From an uncultured Lachnospiraceae bacterium (GTDB lineage: Bacteria > Bacillota > Clostridia > Lachnospirales > Lachnospiraceae), in contig CAJTZH010000040.1 of the NCBI GenBank assembly GCA_910584325.1, positions 1-23,464 of the forward strand: 23,464 bases of DNA, given 5' to 3'. The position numbers and the translations under genes were made by a program. Position 1 is the first letter of the stretch; each line of letters opens with the position of its first letter. The notes beneath the pieces are model-generated. The model was not told the origin of the DNA. It saw only the letters and a program-made list of their open reading frames with translations, and made no database searches. Shown here one piece after another: positions 21,987 to 23,464 of this stretch.

Positions 21987-22406
21987 TTATAAATTCGCCT
22001 TAATCTTTTCAATCATCTCATTGTATTCTTCATCCGTCAGATATTTCTTATCCGGATTCATCAGGAACACACCGCCCCACTCAAATTCGTCTCTGTATTT
22101 CGGGCAGAGATGGAAATGAAGATGATGTCCTGTATCACCATATGCGCCGTAATTCACCTTATCCGGATGAAACGCCGCCATAATCGCTCTCGCAACTCTT
22201 GCCACGTCCTCAAAATACGCGCCTCTCTCTTCTGCCGTCAGCTCGTTCATATCTCCCACATGCTTTTTGTGAGCGACAATACATCTTCCCGGATGGCTCT
22301 GTTCCTTGAAAAGATATACTTTCGATGTCTCCAGTTCGCAGATCTTAATACCAAACTTTGCAACAAGTTCGCCTTCCATGCAATAAGCGCAATTATTATC
22401 TGTCAT
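21987..22406 (-). CDS. HIT-family nucleotide hydrolase/transferase
   Basis: 139 aa. The histidine triad HLHFHLCP (H95, H97, H99) near the C-terminus is the nucleotide-phosphate catalytic site. An N-terminal CAYC (6-9) may bind zinc with other residues. The family includes Hint/Fhit-like enzymes acting on nucleoside phosphoramidates or dinucleoside polyphosphates, and the substrate here is not known. The ATG follows CGGAGGG. It lies between the pnp terminator and yebC. No convincing promoter was found in the 31 bp between them, so read-through from pnp or a weak promoter overlapping the terminator is possible. Confidence 0.93.
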   Translation of the reverse strand: MTDNNCAYCMEGELVAKFGIKICELETSKVYLFKEQSHPGRCIVAHKKHVGDMNELTAEERGAYFEDVARVARAIMAAFHPDKVNYGAYGDTGHHLHFHLCPKYRDEFEWGGVFLMNPDKKYLTDEEYNEMIEKIKANL

Positions 22407-22426
22407 AATAAAACCCTCCGTTATCT

Positions 22427-22475
22427 AAAATTTTAAAATGACTGCCTGTCGGACATATATCAGGCAGGCAGCCAT
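22427..22475 (-). terminator. Terminator downstream of pnp
   Basis: ATGGCTGCCTG and CAGGCAGTCAT (22465-22475 with 22438-22448) pair over 11 bp with one G-U. The minus-strand tail is TTTAAAATTTT, which is broken by A residues, so partial read-through into the HIT gene is plausible. It lies 13 nt past the pnp stop. Confidence 0.7.
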
Positions 22476-22488
22476 TATTGGAAACAAC

Positions 22489-23464
22489 TTACTTACAATC
22501 TTTGATGGAGAAGCTGATTCTTCCCATCTTGTCCTTGCCAAGGCAGACACACTTCACCTTGTCACCAAGCGTCAGAACATCCTCAACACGGTTGATTCTC
22601 TCCTTTGAAATCTTGGAAATGTGCACCATGCCCTCCTTACCCGGAGCAAATTCGATAAATGCGCCAAATTCTTTAATGCTGATTACCTTGCCTTCAAATA
22701 CCTGACCTTCTTCAAAATCAGTCACAATCGTCTTAATATACTGCACCGCCTTATCCATCATCTCAGCATCCACGCCGCATACAGAAACAGTACCGTCGTC
22801 AGTGATATCAATCTTAACACCTGTCTCATCAATAATAGCGTTGATTGTCTTGCCTCTCTGACCGACTACATCGCCAATCTTCGCCGGGTCAATCTGAAGG
22901 GATACAATCTTTGGCGCAAATGGACCCACTTCCGGTCTTGGCTCTGAAATCGCCGGTTTCATACAGGTTTCCATAATAAACATTCTCGCTTCACGGCATC
23001 TTGCAATCGCGCCTTCTACAATTGGACGCGTCAGACCGTGAATCTTAATATCCATCTGAATCGCCGTAATACCCGCATCTGTACCGGTAACCTTAAAGTC
23101 CATATCGCCGAAGAAATCTTCAAGTCCCTGGATATCCGTCAATAAAATATAATCGTCATCCGTATCGCCTGTAACAAGACCGCAGGAAATACCTGCAACC
23201 ATCTTCTTAATCGGAACGCCTGCCGCCATCAGCGACATACAGGAAGCGCAGGTAGATGCCATGGATGTCGAGCCGTTTGATTCAAATGTCTCCGAAACGG
23301 TACGAATCGCGTACGGAAACTCTTCCGTTGAAGGAAGAACAGGAATCAAAGCTCTCTCCGCCAACGCGCCGTGACCAATTTCACGACGTCCCGGACCTCT
23401 TGAAACTTTCGTCTCACCTACGGAGTAAGATGGGAAATTATAATGATGCATATATCTCTTTGAC
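22489..23464 (-). CDS. pnp: Polyribonucleotide nucleotidyltransferase, C-terminal part (runs off right edge)
   Basis: About 325 residues of PNPase, open at the right edge with SKRYMHHYNFPSYSVGE as the first residues seen. The protein degrades RNA 3' to 5' using phosphate. The fragment holds most of the second RNase PH domain, including RREIGHGALAERAL and the catalytic aspartates in DIQGLEDFFGDMDFKVTGTDAG. The KH domain follows (KIGDVVGQRGKTINAIIDETG) and then the S1 domain (GQVFEGKVISIKEFGAFIEF...EGMVHISKIS). The protein ends right after S1 (FSIKDCK) with no extended tail. A terminator follows. Confidence 0.97.
   Translation of the reverse strand, partial: SKRYMHHYNFPSYSVGETKVSRGPGRREIGHGALAERALIPVLPSTEEFPYAIRTVSETFESNGSTSMASTCASCMSLMAAGVPIKKMVAGISCGLVTGDTDDDYILLTDIQGLEDFFGDMDFKVTGTDAGITAIQMDIKIHGLTRPIVEGAIARCREARMFIMETCMKPAISEPRPEVGPFAPKIVSLQIDPAKIGDVVGQRGKTINAIIDETGVKIDITDDGTVSVCGVDAEMMDKAVQYIKTIVTDFEEGQVFEGKVISIKEFGAFIEFAPGKEGMVHISKISKERINRVEDVLTLGDKVKCVCLGKDKMGRISFSIKDCK

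Overview
The window looks like chromosomal DNA from a low-to-mid GC Firmicute, most likely a gut Lachnospiraceae. The reasons are clear Shine-Dalgarno sites, sigma-A type promoters, the style of the Big_2 surface protein, an NfnA-type flavoprotein, and a galacturonate pathway under a LacI-family repressor. A pectin-using Lachnospira/Eubacterium eligens-like organism would fit, but the genus is inference. I saw no transposase, integrase, CRISPR array, rRNA or tRNA.

Left third (1-8913, all minus strand). A probable surface module reads right to left: a 779-aa polytopic membrane protein of the 6-pyruvoyl-tetrahydropterin-synthase-related (GT-C-like) family, a 1393-aa exported protein made largely of Big_2 Ig-like repeats, tandem terminators, then a membrane-anchored TPR protein with two chitobiase/hexosaminidase C-terminal-like domains. 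The TPR gene has its own promoter and is followed after 15 nt by the start of an NfnA/SudB-type flavoprotein that leaves the window. The gap at 1938-2331 also holds signals of a possible plus-strand small RNA.

Middle (9041-16959). This is a full galacturonate route in two divergent units. On the plus strand a LacI-family regulator is followed by uxaC (uronate isomerase). On the minus strand lie uxaB (tagaturonate reductase), uxaA (altronate dehydratase), then eda (KDPG aldolase with an extra C-terminal VOC-like domain) and kdgK (KDG kinase). The divergent region carries two good promoters and three near-identical operators (TGTAAG(C/T)(G/A)CTTACA). Eda-kdgK has its own exact-consensus promoter. 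The most striking point is that uxaA is cut by an in-frame amber codon at codon 225 of 496, which should block the central step unless it is read through or is a sequencing error.

Right third (17074-23464, minus strand). A hemolysin-III/PAQR family membrane protein faces uxaC across a bidirectional terminator. Next is a two-gene unit made of a FapA/DUF342 protein with seven N-terminal 26-residue repeats and a response regulator with an HD-GYP output domain (cyclic-di-GMP turnover). Then come housekeeping genes: yebC, a HIT-family hydrolase and the 3' part of pnp, which leaves the window.
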